From Phytoactinopolyspora limicola (GTDB lineage Bacteria > Actinomycetota > Actinomycetes > Jiangellales > Jiangellaceae): 64,000 bases of DNA. The number at the start of each line of letters is the position of its first letter. The stretch's first letter is position 1. The notes beneath the pieces are model-generated. The model worked only from the letters and a program-made list of their open reading frames with translations, was not told the DNA's origin and did no database searches. The position numbers and the translations under genes are program-made. Location of the stretch: NCBI RefSeq assembly GCF_011320225.1, contig NZ_JAAOEN010000008.1, positions 1-64,000 on the forward strand. Reading direction: 5' to 3'. Positions 20,868-29,230 of this stretch are shown here, in pieces.

Positions 20868-21548
20868 TCAGGTGCCGGTGATCATCATCCGGTACTGTTT
20901 CACCGCGTCGGCGGGTGGTCCGTCGTACACGATGGTGCCGTCGGCGAACACCAGGACCCGCTCGTAGCTGAGTACCGCGTCGAGGTCGTGTGTCACCAGC
21001 ACGATCTGTTGCGACAGTCCCGCCAGGAGTTCGGTGATCCGGCGGCTGTTGGCCAGATCCAGCAGTGTGGTGGGTTCGTCGCAGACGAGCACCTGGGGTT
21101 GGGTGACGAGGATGGAGCACAGGGCCAGCAGTTGTTTCTGGCCGCCCGAGAGCAGATGCGCCGGGTGATCGGCATGGCCGCCCAGGCCGAACGTGTCGAG
21201 ATGCTCAGCCACCAGGCGGGCGGTGTCGTCTCGGCTCAGCTTACGCCGTCGCAGGCTGAACGCGACGTCTTCGGCCACGGTTGGCATCACGATCTGGGCG
21301 TCGGGGTCGGTGAAGACGAAACCGACCTGCCGACGCACCGCGGCGCCGTCGGTCCGGGTGCTCAGACCGTTCACCCGGACCTCGCCGTCGTCGGGAACCA
21401 CGAGGCCGTTGAGCAGCCGGGCGAAGGTGGACTTTCCGGACCCGTTGGCGCCGATCACGGCCACCCGCCGTTCGGTCAGCGTCACCTGAACATCGCGCAG
21501 GACCCGCCGCTCGTCGTAGGCGTGGTTGACCTTGTCCACCTCGATCAC
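20868..21548 (-). CDS. Orphan energy-coupling factor (ECF) transporter ATP-binding protein
   Basis: This 226-residue ABC ATPase resembles the A component of ECF vitamin/metal importers (BioM/CbiO/EcfA type). It has Walker A GANGSGKST (about residue 33), the Q-loop VGFVFTDPDAQIVMPTVAED typical of ECF ATPases, the signature LSGGQKQLLALCSIL, and Walker B VLVCDEPTTLLD. The expected T component and substrate-specific S component are missing on both sides. It may pair with distant partners, for example a biotin or cobalt S/T pair. A divergent AraC gene lies 36 bp upstream on the same strand. Confidence 0.85.
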   Translation of the reverse strand: MIEVDKVNHAYDERRVLRDVQVTLTERRVAVIGANGSGKSTFARLLNGLVVPDDGEVRVNGLSTRTDGAAVRRQVGFVFTDPDAQIVMPTVAEDVAFSLRRRKLSRDDTARLVAEHLDTFGLGGHADHPAHLLSGGQKQLLALCSILVTQPQVLVCDEPTTLLDLANSRRITELLAGLSQQIVLVTHDLDAVLSYERVLVFADGTIVYDGPPADAVKQYRMMITGT

Positions 21549-21584
21549 GCCTCTACTGTAGGAGCCTGGTCATGAACTCCGGCT

Positions 21585-22646
21585 TCAGGCGGCCGCGAAC
21601 CGGGCTTCGGTGAGGCGGTCAGCTGCCGCCTGGGTGCGACGGAACTCGTCGGGTGTCTGGCCGGTCCAGCGCTGGAAGGCGCGGCGGAACGCCCGAGCGT
21701 CGGCATATTCGAGACGCGCGGCGATGGATTGAACACTGAGCCGGGAGTCCCGGAGCAGGCGGACCGCGCCCGCATGTCGGGCCTGGTCGAGCTCCTGCCG
21801 CCAGGTGGTACCGCGCTGCTGGAGTTGGCGCTGGAGGGTCCGTGGGCTGACCGCCAACGAGTGTGCGACCGTCTCGAGGCTGGGTGTGCCTCGGCTGAGG
21901 GCACTTTCGATGGCAAGTTGGAGGCGGCCTTCCCATGCCGGTAGGTGTTTGGCCGCTTCCAGGCGCATCGTGGTGTGCCGCCGCAAGATCTGAAATAGGC
22001 GGGTATCCGCCCTGGGCAGTGGTGCCATGACATCGTCGGCTAGCAACGTCATCGTGTTCTCTCCACCGCCTACCTCGATCCGGCCTGTGCCGTATACGCC
22101 AGCCAGCTCGGCCCGGGTTGCGTTGGAGGGGTGCGCCAAGGTGAGACGGGCGGGGGTCAGTGGTGTCGGCCGTCCGTCGTTGAGCAGCCTCATCAGGGTG
22201 CGCAGCACGAACTGATCGATGAGCGACGCGACGTCGTCGGTCAGCTGGCCTTGGTACGGCCCGCGATACCGGATGACGAACTGGCTGCCGTCTTCCTCGG
22301 CGGACAGGACATCGCCGGGGTCGGTGACAACCGGGAACAGCTCGTGGGCCGCCTGCAACGATTCGTGCAGGTTCTCGCCGGTGGACAACAGGTAACCCCA
22401 GGAGTCGAAGTACCCGGCGGGGAAGGAATCGGCGACGAGGGCACCCGCGACCCGGGAATCTCCGGCGTAAGCCAGGAGGTCCCACAGCCGCATAGCCGAT
22501 TCGGTCGGAATCCGGATCAGATCGTCTTTGAGAACGTCTGGTTCGAGTCCGGGCAGCCGGGCGAACTCGGTGGAGGGTACTCCCAAACGACGAAGAGTGT
22601 CGATGAGTAGGCGCACCACATACGGCGGCAAAGTACCGTCAAGCAC
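21585..22646 (-). CDS. AraC-family transcriptional regulator
   Basis: The 353-residue protein has a large N-terminal effector/dimerisation region of the arabinose-binding-like type (about residues 20-210) and a C-terminal double helix-turn-helix. HTH1 is HSLAVSPRTLQRQLQQRG; HTH2 is RLEYADARAFRRAFQRWTG followed by QTPDEFRR. This is the architecture of OruR/ArgR-type activators. It is transcribed away from two AhpD-like genes across a 255-bp gap, so they are its most likely targets. The effector is unknown. The ATG start at 22646 gives MLDGTLPPYVVRLL. Confidence 0.9.
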   Translation of the reverse strand: MLDGTLPPYVVRLLIDTLRRLGVPSTEFARLPGLEPDVLKDDLIRIPTESAMRLWDLLAYAGDSRVAGALVADSFPAGYFDSWGYLLSTGENLHESLQAAHELFPVVTDPGDVLSAEEDGSQFVIRYRGPYQGQLTDDVASLIDQFVLRTLMRLLNDGRPTPLTPARLTLAHPSNATRAELAGVYGTGRIEVGGGENTMTLLADDVMAPLPRADTRLFQILRRHTTMRLEAAKHLPAWEGRLQLAIESALSRGTPSLETVAHSLAVSPRTLQRQLQQRGTTWRQELDQARHAGAVRLLRDSRLSVQSIAARLEYADARAFRRAFQRWTGQTPDEFRRTQAAADRLTEARFAAA

Positions 22647-22901
22647 CTACACACCTTACTCACTTGGCGCGAAATGTCCCCGTGATGTCGCTCACGGTCC
22701 CTCGGAGGGGTGTGCGGTCTCCCCGGTGGCGCCTGCTGTCCTCTCCGGCCGATTCAGTCCCAGAGCTGGCGCGTTGTGTCCCGCTGCCACCGGCGCGCGG
22801 CCACAGACCATGGATGACGTGAGGCCACGGATCACACCTGACTATGGGCCGGCCACCGAGGCCTCACCGATACCGATCCCTCTCAACGAAAGGTGCGAGC
22901 C

Positions 22902-23444
22902 GTGTCTCGTTTGCCCTTGATCCAGCAGGAGAACGCCACCGGCAAGGCCGCCGAATTGTTGGCTGGTGTGCAGAAAGCGCTCGGCGTCACGCCGAACATG
23001 ACCAAGGCCATGGCCAACAGCCCGGCCGTGCTCAAGGCCTATCTCGAGTTCTCCGGCGCGCTGAGTGGCGGCAAACTGCCGGCGCCGGTCCGCGAGCGTA
23101 TCGCCATCCTCGTCGCCCAGGAGAACGGCTGCGACTACTGCCTGTCGGCGCACAGCTACATCGGGACCAACCTGGCCGGTCTCGACCAGGCCGAAGTTGA
23201 CCTGGCCCGCAAGGGAGGCGCTTCCGACGCCACCGCCCGGGCAGCGCTCACACTGGCCGCGGAGGTGGTGCGATCCCGCGGCGGGATCGACGACGCCGAC
23301 CTGAAGACCGCCCGCGAATCCGGCCTGTCCGACGGCGACATTGCCGAAGTCATCGCTCACGTAGCGCTGAATGTGTTCACCAACTATTTCAACAAGGCGG
23401 CCGATGTGGAAATCGACTGGCCGGTGGTCCGTCACAACCACTAA
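22902..23444 (+). CDS. Carboxymuconolactone decarboxylase / AhpD-like peroxidase-related protein, copy 1
   Basis: A 180-residue alpha-helical AhpD/CMD-fold protein. The redox motif CDYCLSAHSY (CxxC with a following His) is the signature of AhpD-like alkylhydroperoxidases, which use the cysteine pair for peroxide or disulfide reduction. The C-terminal NVFTNYFNKAADVEIDWP is typical of the PA2846-like subgroup. GTG 22902 is chosen by parity with copy 2 and a GAAAGG site upstream. It is followed 41 bp later by a close paralogue and faces an AraC regulator. The substrate is unknown. Confidence 0.9.
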   Translation: MSRLPLIQQENATGKAAELLAGVQKALGVTPNMTKAMANSPAVLKAYLEFSGALSGGKLPAPVRERIAILVAQENGCDYCLSAHSYIGTNLAGLDQAEVDLARKGGASDATARAALTLAAEVVRSRGGIDDADLKTARESGLSDGDIAEVIAHVALNVFTNYFNKAADVEIDWPVVRHNH

Positions 23445-23485
23445 ACGAACTCCGGTGCGGACCCTCGACTAAAGGAGTAGTGATC

Positions 23486-24028
23486 GTGTCCCGACTTCCG
23501 TTGATCCAGCCGGAGGACGCCACCGGCCCGGCGGCCGAGCTGTTGGCTGGTGTCCAGAGAGTTCTGGGCGTCACGCCGAACATGGCCAAGGCGATGGCCA
23601 ACAGTGCGGCCGTGCTTGATGCCTACCTCGAGTTCAATGCCGCCCTGGCCGGGGGTGTGCTGCCGCTCGACGTCCGGGAACGGATCGCACTGCTGGTGGC
23701 GCAGGAGAACGAGTGTGACTACTGCCTGTCGGCACATAGCTACGCGGCCAGTCGGGACGCCGGCCTCGACCCGGCCGAGCTACGCCGGGTCCGCACCGGG
23801 AGTTCGGCGGATCCGTGGGTGGAGGCGATCCTGGTGTTCGCCGCGGCGGTGGTGCGCTGCCGCGGCGACATCACCGAACAGCAGCTGCGGCAGGCCCGCT
23901 CGTCGGGGCTGACGGAGCAGGAGATCGCCGAGGTGGTCGGGCACGTGGCGTTGAACGTGTTCACCAACTATTTCAACAAGGCGGCCGATGTGGACATCGA
24001 CTGGCCGGTGATCCGGCACAACCACTGA
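23486..24028 (+). CDS. Carboxymuconolactone decarboxylase / AhpD-like peroxidase-related protein, copy 2
   Basis: This 180-residue paralogue of the preceding gene keeps the ECDYCLSAHSY redox motif and an almost identical C terminus (NYFNKAADVDIDWPVIRHNH). The middle third, about residues 95-140, has diverged strongly, suggesting a changed substrate or partner surface. GTG 23486 follows AAAGGAG by 8 nt. The gene is in tandem with copy 1, so both are probably one transcript controlled by the divergent AraC protein. The pair arose by local duplication. Confidence 0.9.
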   Translation: MSRLPLIQPEDATGPAAELLAGVQRVLGVTPNMAKAMANSAAVLDAYLEFNAALAGGVLPLDVRERIALLVAQENECDYCLSAHSYAASRDAGLDPAELRRVRTGSSADPWVEAILVFAAAVVRCRGDITEQQLRQARSSGLTEQEIAEVVGHVALNVFTNYFNKAADVDIDWPVIRHNH

Positions 24029-24168
24029 ACGATAAATGCTGAAGGTGTTCCGCGGAGAGCAGGTAGAATCGTGGAGTTTGCGGGTGCGCCGATACTGTCG
24101 ACGGTGATAGCCGTGCACTGGATCGGCCGCCCTGCCCATGCTGATGTATTCGGAGTGACGTTCCCACC

Positions 24169-25767
24169 ATGATCACTGCCCATGAGGTCGAGGTGCGCGC
24201 CGGCTCACAGATCCTGCTGGCCGGAGCGACGTTCCGGATCGCGCCCGGCGACAAAGTTGGACTGGTGGGCCGCAACGGCGCCGGCAAGACCACGCTCACG
24301 CGCATTCTGGCGGGTGAGGGACAGGCGTTCGCCGGTTCGGTGACCCAGTCGGGCAGCGTGGGGTATCTGCCGCAGGATCCACGCACCGGCGACCCCGATG
24401 TGCTGGCCCGCGATCGTATCCTCGGCGCCCGCGGTCTCGACGTGGTCGTGGGCCAGATGCGCCGTGCGGAGCAGCAGATCGCCTCCGACAAGGAAGCCGA
24501 GCACGAGCGCGGGATGCGGCGCTACGCGCGTCTAGAGGCGGAGTTCCTGTCGCTGGGTGGTTACGCGAGCGAAAGTGAAGCAGCGTCCATCGCGGCCAGC
24601 CTGGGGCTCGAGGAGCGGGTGCTCGGCCAACCGCTGCGCACTCTCTCCGGTGGTCAGCGGCGGCGGGTCGAGTTGGCCCGGATCCTGTTCTCCGACGCCG
24701 GCACCATGTTGCTGGACGAGCCCACCAACCACCTGGACGCCGATTCCATCATGTGGCTGCGCGAATTCTTGCGCGCCTACAAGGGCGGCTTGGTGGTCAT
24801 CAGCCACGACGTCGCACTGCTCGACACCACGGTCAACCGGGTCTTTCATCTGGACGCCACCCGAGCCGTGCTGGACGTCTACAACGTGGGCTGGGCGACG
24901 TACATCGAACAGCGCGAGACCGACGAGCGCCGCCGCCGCCGGGAGCGAGCCAACGCGGAGAAGAAGGCAACGGCGTTGAAGGCGCAGGCCGACCGGATGC
25001 GTTACAAGGCCACCAAGGCGGTGGCGGCGAAGAACATGGATCGCCGGGCCGAGCGGATGCTGGCCGGGCTGGAAGGCCAGCGCCGCTCCGACAAGGTCGC
25101 CAAGCTGCGGTTCCCCGCGCCGGCTCCGTGTGGCAAGACGCCACTGACGGCGAGCCGGCTGTCCAAGTCCTACGGCTCGCTCGAGGTGTTCACCGACGTC
25201 GATCTCGCCATCGACCGGGGGAGCCGAGTGGTGGTCCTCGGTCTCAACGGCGCCGGCAAGACCACGCTGCTGCGGCTGCTCTCCGGTGTGGAGAAGGCCG
25301 ACACTGGTGAGGTGGAGCCAGGGCACGGTTTGCGACTGGGTTACTACGCGCAGGAGCATGAGACGTTGGACACATCGCAGACGGTCCTCGAGAACATGCG
25401 CACGGCCGCCCCGGACCTGCCAGATGTGGAAACCCGCAGGGTATTGGGCTCTTTCCTGTTCTCCGGTGAGTCCGTCGACAAACCCGCGTCCGTCCTTTCC
25501 GGCGGTGAGAAGACCCGGCTGGCGTTAGCCACGTTGGTGGTGTCGAGCGCCAACGTCCTCCTGTTGGACGAGCCGACCAACAACCTCGATCCCGCCTCGC
25601 GGGAAGAGGTGCTGGGTGCGTTGCGCACCTATGAAGGCGCGATCGTGCTGGTCACGCACGATGAGGGGGCGGTCCAGGCGCTGAACCCCGAACGTGTTCT
25701 GCTCCTTCCGGACGGCGTCGAAGACCTCTGGAACCCGGACTACGCGGATCTCGTCGCGCTGGCCTGA
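24169..25767 (+). CDS. ABC-F family ATP-binding protein
   Basis: A soluble twin-ATPase of 532 residues without membrane segments, the layout of ABC-F proteins that act on the ribosome to rescue stalled translation or protect it from antibiotics. Each half has Walker A (GRNGAGKTT about residue 35; GLNGAGKTT about residue 361), a signature (LSGGQRRRVELARIL; LSGGEKTRLALATLV) and Walker B (LLDEPTNHLD; LLDEPTNNLD). The linker between the halves is a basic helical stretch with ERRRRRERANAEKKATALKA. Both catalytic sites look intact. It is probably housekeeping rather than acquired resistance. Confidence 0.93.
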   Translation: MITAHEVEVRAGSQILLAGATFRIAPGDKVGLVGRNGAGKTTLTRILAGEGQAFAGSVTQSGSVGYLPQDPRTGDPDVLARDRILGARGLDVVVGQMRRAEQQIASDKEAEHERGMRRYARLEAEFLSLGGYASESEAASIAASLGLEERVLGQPLRTLSGGQRRRVELARILFSDAGTMLLDEPTNHLDADSIMWLREFLRAYKGGLVVISHDVALLDTTVNRVFHLDATRAVLDVYNVGWATYIEQRETDERRRRRERANAEKKATALKAQADRMRYKATKAVAAKNMDRRAERMLAGLEGQRRSDKVAKLRFPAPAPCGKTPLTASRLSKSYGSLEVFTDVDLAIDRGSRVVVLGLNGAGKTTLLRLLSGVEKADTGEVEPGHGLRLGYYAQEHETLDTSQTVLENMRTAAPDLPDVETRRVLGSFLFSGESVDKPASVLSGGEKTRLALATLVVSSANVLLLDEPTNNLDPASREEVLGALRTYEGAIVLVTHDEGAVQALNPERVLLLPDGVEDLWNPDYADLVALA

Positions 25768-25777
25768 ACCCCCACCC

Positions 25778-25806
25778 CGGCCCTCGCAGGCTCTCTCCGA
25801 GGGCCG
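25778..25806 (+). terminator. Hairpin terminator after the ABC-F gene
   Basis: A perfect 9-bp stem CGGCCCTCG/CGAGGGCCG with an 11-nt loop starts 11 bp after the stop codon. It has no U-tract, as is common for high-GC actinobacterial terminators. Confidence 0.6.
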
Positions 25807-25936
25807 TCGTCGCACCCCCGCTGACCTGCGACGCTATTCACGATGTGGGATTGATCTTGCGTTCGGGTGGCGAAAAACTGTAATGGGACGGATCATGGTC
25901 CTCTGTCATGAAGGACAACGAAAACGGGGAGGACGC

Positions 25937-26158
25937 GTGGCCGAGAAGTTGGTGAAAGGCGCGCGGATCAGCGGGGGGCAGCGTGACAAGCTCGCCACTG
26001 ACCTGAAAAAGCAGTACGAAGGCGGTAGGAGTATCCGCGAGCTTGCCTCGCAGACAGGGCGCTCCTATGGCTTCGTCCACCGGCTACTTTCCGAATCGGG
26101 AGTAGAGCTACGTGGACGCGGTGGCGCAACTCGCGGCAAGGCTCGCAAGAAGTCTTGA
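25937..26158 (+). CDS. Small helix-turn-helix DNA-binding protein (actinobacterial conserved)
   Basis: A basic 73-residue protein beginning VAEKLVKGARISGGQRDKLA. It contains a compact HTH (SIRELASQTGRSYGFVHRLL, about residues 33-52) and ends in a basic tail, GGATRGKARKKS. Near-identical small proteins are widespread in actinobacteria, and their regulon is not known to me. GTG 25937 is chosen because GGGGAGGA sits a few bases before it and the conserved family start is the AEKLVKGARI segment. It stands alone between the ABC-F gene and a long hairpin region. Confidence 0.85.
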   Translation: MAEKLVKGARISGGQRDKLATDLKKQYEGGRSIRELASQTGRSYGFVHRLLSESGVELRGRGGATRGKARKKS

Positions 26159-26502
26159 CGCACACGCCGTAGAAGGTCCGCGCGATTGAATCGCGATCTC
26201 GGACTTTTCGGGACCGTCCCGGAAAGCCAAGGGATGGTTGCGACCGAAGAGGTCCAAGATCGACCGGTTGGCACCGATTCCTGAATCTCTAGGCGCCGTC
26301 CGGACAGGTGATCATCTCGAGGAGCTGGCCGCAGCCTGCCTGCTGACCGGTCCAGCGCCGTGCTCCATGTGTGATGACGGCGCTGGACGGTCAGGGGCAG
26401 GCTGCGCCAGCTCCTCGAGGACAACGTGTCCGGAAGCGGAAGAAAGCTGCTCGCCAGCGTGTTGTTCAGCTGGCACGTTGGGCGCTGAGGAGGTTATGAC
26501 CG
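26159..26502. other. 344-bp intergenic region carrying a long RNA-type hairpin
   Basis: There is no credible gene between the HTH gene and the ABC exporter. The first 140 bp hold small dyads such as GCGATTGAATCGC. Positions 26299-26434 form one long imperfect hairpin, listed separately. GAGGAGG at 26487-26493 is the ribosome site of the exporter. An ATG at 26496 in another frame is too close to that site and leads only to a short shadow frame. Confidence 0.6.
26299..26434 (+). other. 136-nt imperfect hairpin upstream of an ABC exporter
   Basis: The arms 26299-26361 and 26377-26434 pair through blocks of 8 bp (TCCGGACA), 12 bp (TCGAGGAGCTGG), 11 bp (CGCAGCCTGCC), 6-7 bp (CTGACCG) and 11 bp (TCCAGCGCCGT), with small bulges and a 15-nt loop. 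It ends 52 bp before the exporter's ribosome site. The conserved blocks with interrupted pairing look more like a structured leader RNA or MITE remnant than a simple terminator. No known riboswitch motif is recognised. Confidence 0.7.
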
Positions 26503-28440
26503 GTGGTAATGGGTGGTGGCCCCATGGGCGGGGCATGGACGGCCTCACGGTCGTTCTCCCGAGATCGAAGTGTCGTCGAGCGTAAGCTGGCGCGCGGCAC
26601 GACGAAACGGATCCTCGCCTACGCTCGGCCCTACCGACGACAGATCACCATTTTCTTGGTGACCACCGTCGCCTCGGCGGCCAGCGCGGCCGCGGTGCCA
26701 CTACTGCTGAAGGTGCTCATCGACAACGGCGTGGTACCGGGCCGGCGCGACGTCGTCGTGTGGAGTGCGTTGATCGTCGCCGGGTTGGCGGTGCTCGACG
26801 CCGGACTCAACCTGATCGGCCGGTGGATGTCCGCCCGGGTCGGCGAAGGGCTGATCTACGACCTACGCCGCCAGGTGTTCGACCACGTCCAGCGGCAGCC
26901 CATCGCCTTCTTCACCCGGACTCAGACCGGCTCATTGGTGTCGCGGCTCAACTCCGACGTCGTCGGCGCTCAGCAAGCATTCACCGGCACGTTGTCGCAG
27001 GTGGTGAGCAACATCGTCACGCTGGTGCTGGCGCTCGGCGCGATGCTCGTGCTCTCCTGGCAGATCACCCTCGTCGTGCTGGTGTTGGTTCCGGTGTTTC
27101 TGCTGCCGGCGCGGTACATCGGCCGCCGGCTCGCCGACATCTCGCGAGAGTCGATGCAGCTGAACGCTGGTATGAGCCAGACGATGACCGAACGGTTCAA
27201 CGTCTCCGGGGCGCTGCTGGTCAAGATCTTCGGCCGCTACCAGACGGAGAACGACACCTTCGAGCAAGCCGCCGCGCGGGTCCGTGACATCGGCGTGTTG
27301 CAGGCGCTCTACGCGCGGTATTTCTTCATCGGCCTGACCTTCCTCGCGTCGTTCGCCACCGCCGTGGTGTACGGGATCGGTGGCTGGCTCGCCATCGACG
27401 GCGCCCTCCAGGTCGGCACGCTGGTGGCGCTGGCGGCCCTGCTCACCCGCCTCTATGGCCCGCTCACCGCCTTATCCAACGTGCAGGTGGACATCATGAC
27501 CGCCCTGGTGAGCTTCGAGCGGGTCTTCGAGGTGTTGGACCTCAAGCCTTTGGTGCGCGACGCACCCGACGCCCGGCCGCTGGTCGCCGGCGGTGCTCGG
27601 GAGCGGAGCTCCGGTGAGCCCGCGTCGGCGGAGCCGATGTCGGTTGAGTTCGACCACGTGTCGTTCCGGTACCCGGCGCCCGACGACGTCTCGCTGGCGT
27701 CGCTGGAGTCCGTGGCCCGGCTCAGCGGCGGCAACGGCAGCAACGACGACGTCCTGCACGACGTCTCGTTCCGCGTCGAAGCCGGCCAGATGGTCGCCCT
27801 CGTAGGAGCTTCGGGGGCCGGCAAAACCACGATCACCCACCTCGTGTCGCGGCTGTACGATCCCACCTCCGGCCGGGTCAGCGTCGGCGAGCACGACGTC
27901 CGTACGGTGACGCTGGAGTCTCTGCACGACGTCGTTGGTGTAGTCACCCAAGACGCCCACATGTTCCACGACACGATCCGGGCCAACCTGCTGTATGCCC
28001 GGCCGGAGGCCGACGAACCGGACGTCCGGGCGGCACTCGACGCGGCCCAGATCAGCGAGCTGGTCGACAGCCTGCCCGATGGCCTGGACACCGTGGTCGG
28101 CGACCGTGGCTACCGCCTCTCCGGCGGCGAGAAGCAGCGTCTGGCGATCGCTCGGCTGCTGCTGAAGTCACCGAGCGTCGTGGTCCTCGACGAAGCCACC
28201 GCCCACCTCGACTCCGAGTCGGAAGTGGCGGTACAGGACGCCTTGCGCACCGCCTTGACCGGGCGGACGTCGTTGGTGATCGCCCACCGGCTATCCACTA
28301 TCCGCGACGCCGACGTCATCCTCGTGGTAGAGGGGGGCCGGATCGTCGAGCGCGGCACCCATGAGGAGCTGGTCCACGCCGGTGGCACGTACTCCGACCT
28401 GTACCAGACCCAGTTCGCCCCGGCACAGCCGACTGTGTGA
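26503..28440 (+). CDS. ABC transporter, fused permease and ATP-binding (multidrug/lipid exporter type)
   Basis: This 645-residue half-transporter has six predicted transmembrane helices in about residues 45-345 (TIFLVTTVASAASAAAVPLL first, FFIGLTFLASFATAVVYGI late). A C-terminal ATPase carries Walker A GASGAGKTT (about residue 435), the signature LSGGEKQRLAIARLLLK and Walker B VVVLDEATAHLD. Such proteins dimerise and export drugs or lipids. The ATPase has an insert rich in SGGNGSNDD before Walker A. GTG 26503 lies 9 nt after GAGGAGG; ATG 26509 is the alternative. The long hairpin upstream may control it. Confidence 0.93.
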   Translation: MVMGGGPMGGAWTASRSFSRDRSVVERKLARGTTKRILAYARPYRRQITIFLVTTVASAASAAAVPLLLKVLIDNGVVPGRRDVVVWSALIVAGLAVLDAGLNLIGRWMSARVGEGLIYDLRRQVFDHVQRQPIAFFTRTQTGSLVSRLNSDVVGAQQAFTGTLSQVVSNIVTLVLALGAMLVLSWQITLVVLVLVPVFLLPARYIGRRLADISRESMQLNAGMSQTMTERFNVSGALLVKIFGRYQTENDTFEQAAARVRDIGVLQALYARYFFIGLTFLASFATAVVYGIGGWLAIDGALQVGTLVALAALLTRLYGPLTALSNVQVDIMTALVSFERVFEVLDLKPLVRDAPDARPLVAGGARERSSGEPASAEPMSVEFDHVSFRYPAPDDVSLASLESVARLSGGNGSNDDVLHDVSFRVEAGQMVALVGASGAGKTTITHLVSRLYDPTSGRVSVGEHDVRTVTLESLHDVVGVVTQDAHMFHDTIRANLLYARPEADEPDVRAALDAAQISELVDSLPDGLDTVVGDRGYRLSGGEKQRLAIARLLLKSPSVVVLDEATAHLDSESEVAVQDALRTALTGRTSLVIAHRLSTIRDADVILVVEGGRIVERGTHEELVHAGGTYSDLYQTQFAPAQPTV

Positions 28441-28464
28441 ACAGGTGGCTCATAAGGTGGTCAC

Positions 28465-29208
28465 ATGTACCAATCGCGTCGACGTATCGGGTGGCTGGCC
28501 GTCGTGCCGCTCACCCTGGTCATAGGAGCCTGCGGCAGCGACGACGACGCCAGCCGGGCCGCCGATCCGGAATCGGCAGCGACGACGGAGAATCACCCCG
28601 AACCCGACGGCGACTCCGATGAGCGCGGCTCGCCCGGCGACGCTAGTCCGACCGACGGTCACACCGATGGCGGCCCTCCCGACGGCGACCAGGACGGAGA
28701 TGACCAGGGCGGAGATGGCCAGGACGGAGATGACCAGGGCGGAGACGACGGCGACGACGTCGGCGGCCGCAATGGCGCCGACGACGAAACCGTTCCTGGC
28801 GAGAACGAAGCACCCCCGCCCCGGGTACCCGAAACTTGCCCGGACGAGGTGGTGGCCGCGGGCGGTGACATCGCTGGCGGGTTCGAGCACGTCGAGGTTG
28901 GGCCGGTCGAGGGGCTGGACGTCTTGACCTGTGAGTGGCGGGCCTCGAACAACAGCATCGCCACCATCGAGGTGAGTTTCTCCGGTGAGTTGTTCGGCAC
29001 CGACCTCGGTGAGCTCGACGACGCACGCGAGGTGACCGTGGCCGGCGTCGACGGCTACGTCATGCACTTCGACGAAGGCACGGTGAACATGTTCCAGTTC
29101 CATGCGGAGAACCTCTACGTCACCGGTGGCTCGATCGAGGTGGAAGGTATCGACGCGGACGACGTCCTCGAGCTGGCCGAGGCCGCCATCGAGGCGTTGG
29201 AGTCCTGA
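28465..29208 (+). CDS. Lipoprotein with acidic Gly/Asp repeat linker, function unknown
   Basis: The 247-residue protein has a signal peptide (RRRIGWLAVVPLTLVIGAC) with a clean lipobox and Cys23. A low-complexity acidic stretch of about 90 residues follows, containing short DGDDQGG repeats, then a globular domain from about residue 115 (PETCPDEVVAAGGDIAGGFE). The domain contains CP and CEW cysteines that could form a disulfide. I do not recognise the fold. The repeat linker probably spans the cell wall. It begins 24 bp after the ABC exporter and may be co-transcribed with it. Confidence 0.8.
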   Translation: MYQSRRRIGWLAVVPLTLVIGACGSDDDASRAADPESAATTENHPEPDGDSDERGSPGDASPTDGHTDGGPPDGDQDGDDQGGDGQDGDDQGGDDGDDVGGRNGADDETVPGENEAPPPRVPETCPDEVVAAGGDIAGGFEHVEVGPVEGLDVLTCEWRASNNSIATIEVSFSGELFGTDLGELDDAREVTVAGVDGYVMHFDEGTVNMFQFHAENLYVTGGSIEVEGIDADDVLELAEAAIEALES

Positions 29209-29230
29209 CACCCCGGGGGATTGCCTGTTG

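Noticed and set aside
26496-26585. Short ORF starting at the ATG 2 bp after GAGGAGG
   Set aside because: The spacing is too short for that ribosome site, the frame is short, and the exporter GTG at 26503 has proper spacing.
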